NCBI GenBank assembly: GCA_031290635.1
Contig: JAITNE010000079.1
Location: forward strand, 1 to 6,705
DNA: 6,705 nucleotides
Source of the DNA: Tannerella sp.
GTDB lineage: Bacteria > Bacteroidota > Bacteroidia > Bacteroidales > Tannerellaceae
Direction of reading: 5' to 3'
Shown here: in pieces, positions 6,358-6,705 of the stretch
Layout: each line of letters starts with the position of its first letter
Position numbering within the stretch: position 1 is the first letter of the stretch
Program-made: the position numbers and the translations under genes
Notes under the pieces: model-generated
What the model saw: the letters and a program-made list of their open reading frames with translations, nothing else
The model's database searches: none
Told to the model about the DNA's origin: nothing

Positions 6358-6517
6358 AAATGTTCTGGGAGCGTTCAGAAGCACTCTGTAATAGTACCGA
6401 AATGCTCTGGGAGCGTTCAGCGACATTTTGTAATAGTACCGAAATGCTCTGGGAGCGTTCAGCGGCATTTTGTAATAGTACCGAAATGCTCTGGGAGCGT
6501 TCAGCAGCATTTTGTAA
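6358..6517. repeat. 42-bp tandem repeat, 3.8 copies, each with a hairpin
   Basis: Units at 6358-6399, 6400-6441, 6442-6483 and a partial one at 6484-6517. Each starts AAATG(C/T)TCTGGGAGCGTTC, then has AG, a variable trinucleotide (AAG, CGA, CGG or CAG), and ends near TGTAATAGTACCG. Inside each unit AATGCTC and GAGCGTT can pair as a 7-bp stem around a TGG loop, with one T-G wobble. In unit 1 the C-to-T change keeps pairing as a second wobble. Because 42 is a multiple of 3, open frames run through the array on both strands (14-residue repeats), but nothing else supports coding. The array sits upstream of typA, between it and a divergent promoter at the window edge. Confidence 0.9.
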
Positions 6518-6526
6518 GTATTACAA
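6512..6526. other. Perfect short hairpin closing the repeat array
   Basis: TTGTAA (6512-6517), a GTA loop, and TTACAA (6521-6526) form a perfect 6-bp stem, extendable by T-G wobbles on the + strand. It begins within the last 42-bp unit, at the point where that unit departs from the others, so it marks the array boundary. There is no long T-run, so a terminator role is not well supported. Confidence 0.55.
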
Positions 6527-6542
6527 GGCCTTTATTGCATGT

Positions 6543-6632
6543 CGCAGATGTCCTTCCCCCAGAGGAACGAAGCAATCTAAGAGATAAAGTTGCAAGATTG
6601 CTTCGTACTGGACAAGTCCTGCGTCATCTGCG
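6543..6632. repeat. REP-like nested palindrome (about 90 bp)
   Basis: Two nested perfect inverted repeats: outer CGCAGATG (6543-6550) with CATCTGCG (6625-6632), inner ACGAAGCAATCT (6567-6578) with AGATTGCTTCGT (6595-6606), the latter around a 16-nt loop. A small GGAC-AA-GTCC hairpin (6610-6619) lies in the right arm. As a transcript it would fold into a long branched hairpin. The core CGAAGCAATCT/AGATTGCTTCG resembles intergenic palindromes I recall from many bacterial genomes, of the kind moved by RAYT-type transposases; that link is from memory and not tested. Confidence 0.65.
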
Positions 6633-6697
6633 TGCCCTCGTCGTGCTTCAAAATTATTTTTTTCGTCCGATATGATGCTTAATATAAAAATAATGCG

Positions 6698-6705
6698 TAC
6701 CTTTG
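6698..6705 (+). promoter_or_regulatory. -7 promoter element reading out of the window
   Basis: TACCTTTG at the very end fits TAnnTTTG on the + strand, preceded by an AT-rich stretch from 6651. No TTTG is present 19-21 bp upstream, so the -33 part is poor. It would drive a gene divergent from typA beyond the edge. In Bacteroides that neighbour is often rpsO (ribosomal protein S15), recalled from memory; the gene itself is not in view. Confidence 0.45.

Noticed and set aside
6358..6517. CRISPR array
   Set aside because: The whole 42-bp unit is repeated with only three variable bases; there are no unique spacers and no cas genes.
6512..6526. Intrinsic terminator at the TTGTAA/TTACAA hairpin
   Set aside because: The stem is AT-rich and only 6 bp, with no T-run after it on either strand and no gene ending nearby.
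6360..6587. Repeat-containing open frames on both strands (75 codons + strand; 64 codons at 6316-6510 - strand) coding for 14-residue repeats
   Set aside because: Open frames on both strands follow from a stop-free repeat unit with length divisible by three. There is no promoter or start context and the tails are unrelated, so the DNA repeat explains them.
1..6705. tRNA, rRNA or insertion sequence with transposase
   Set aside because: No cloverleaf, rRNA-like stretch or transposase-like protein was recognised on either strand.

Overview
The window looks like chromosomal DNA from a Bacteroidetes bacterium, most likely order Bacteroidales. The reasons are promoter elements of the TAnnTTTG type with an upstream TTTG about 20 bp away, start codons without Shine-Dalgarno sequences, and protein sequences that match Bacteroidales versions of TypA, PFK and the Pol III delta subunit. 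I cannot place it below order level from sequence alone.

Left part (1-1029): a small membrane protein of the DUF2752 family on the + strand converges on an XRE-type helix-turn-helix regulator on the - strand. The two genes share a TTAA palindrome in which both stop codons lie. The regulator has a DNA-binding N-terminus, a low-complexity Q/V-rich and charged repeat linker, and a short conserved-looking C-terminal tail.

Large intergenic gap (1030-1641): an AT-rich stretch of about 610 bp with no convincing gene. It holds a good consensus promoter for the regulator, a perfect 9-bp inverted repeat (TTTGTAAAC / GTTTACAAA) beside it, and nine copies of GTAAAC/GTTTAC in total. This is the most interesting part of the window: it looks like an operator array, possibly for the adjacent regulator.

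Central and right part (1642-6220, all - strand): in transcription order typA (ribosome-associated GTPase), a secreted probable outer-membrane beta-barrel protein, a phosphofructokinase of the mixed-substrate group III type, and holA (DNA polymerase III delta). The barrel gene and pfkA overlap by ATGA, and holA follows pfkA by 27 bp, so these three are probably one operon. typA is separated from the barrel gene by 113 bp filled with two kinds of short tandem repeat.

Right edge (6221-6705): the typA promoter region, then 3.8 copies of a 42-bp tandem repeat with an internal hairpin, a short perfect hairpin, a REP-like nested palindrome of about 90 bp, and finally a TAnnTTTG promoter box reading out of the window, probably for a divergent gene. 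The core genes are ordinary housekeeping functions; the novelty lies in the non-coding repeats and the putative operator field.
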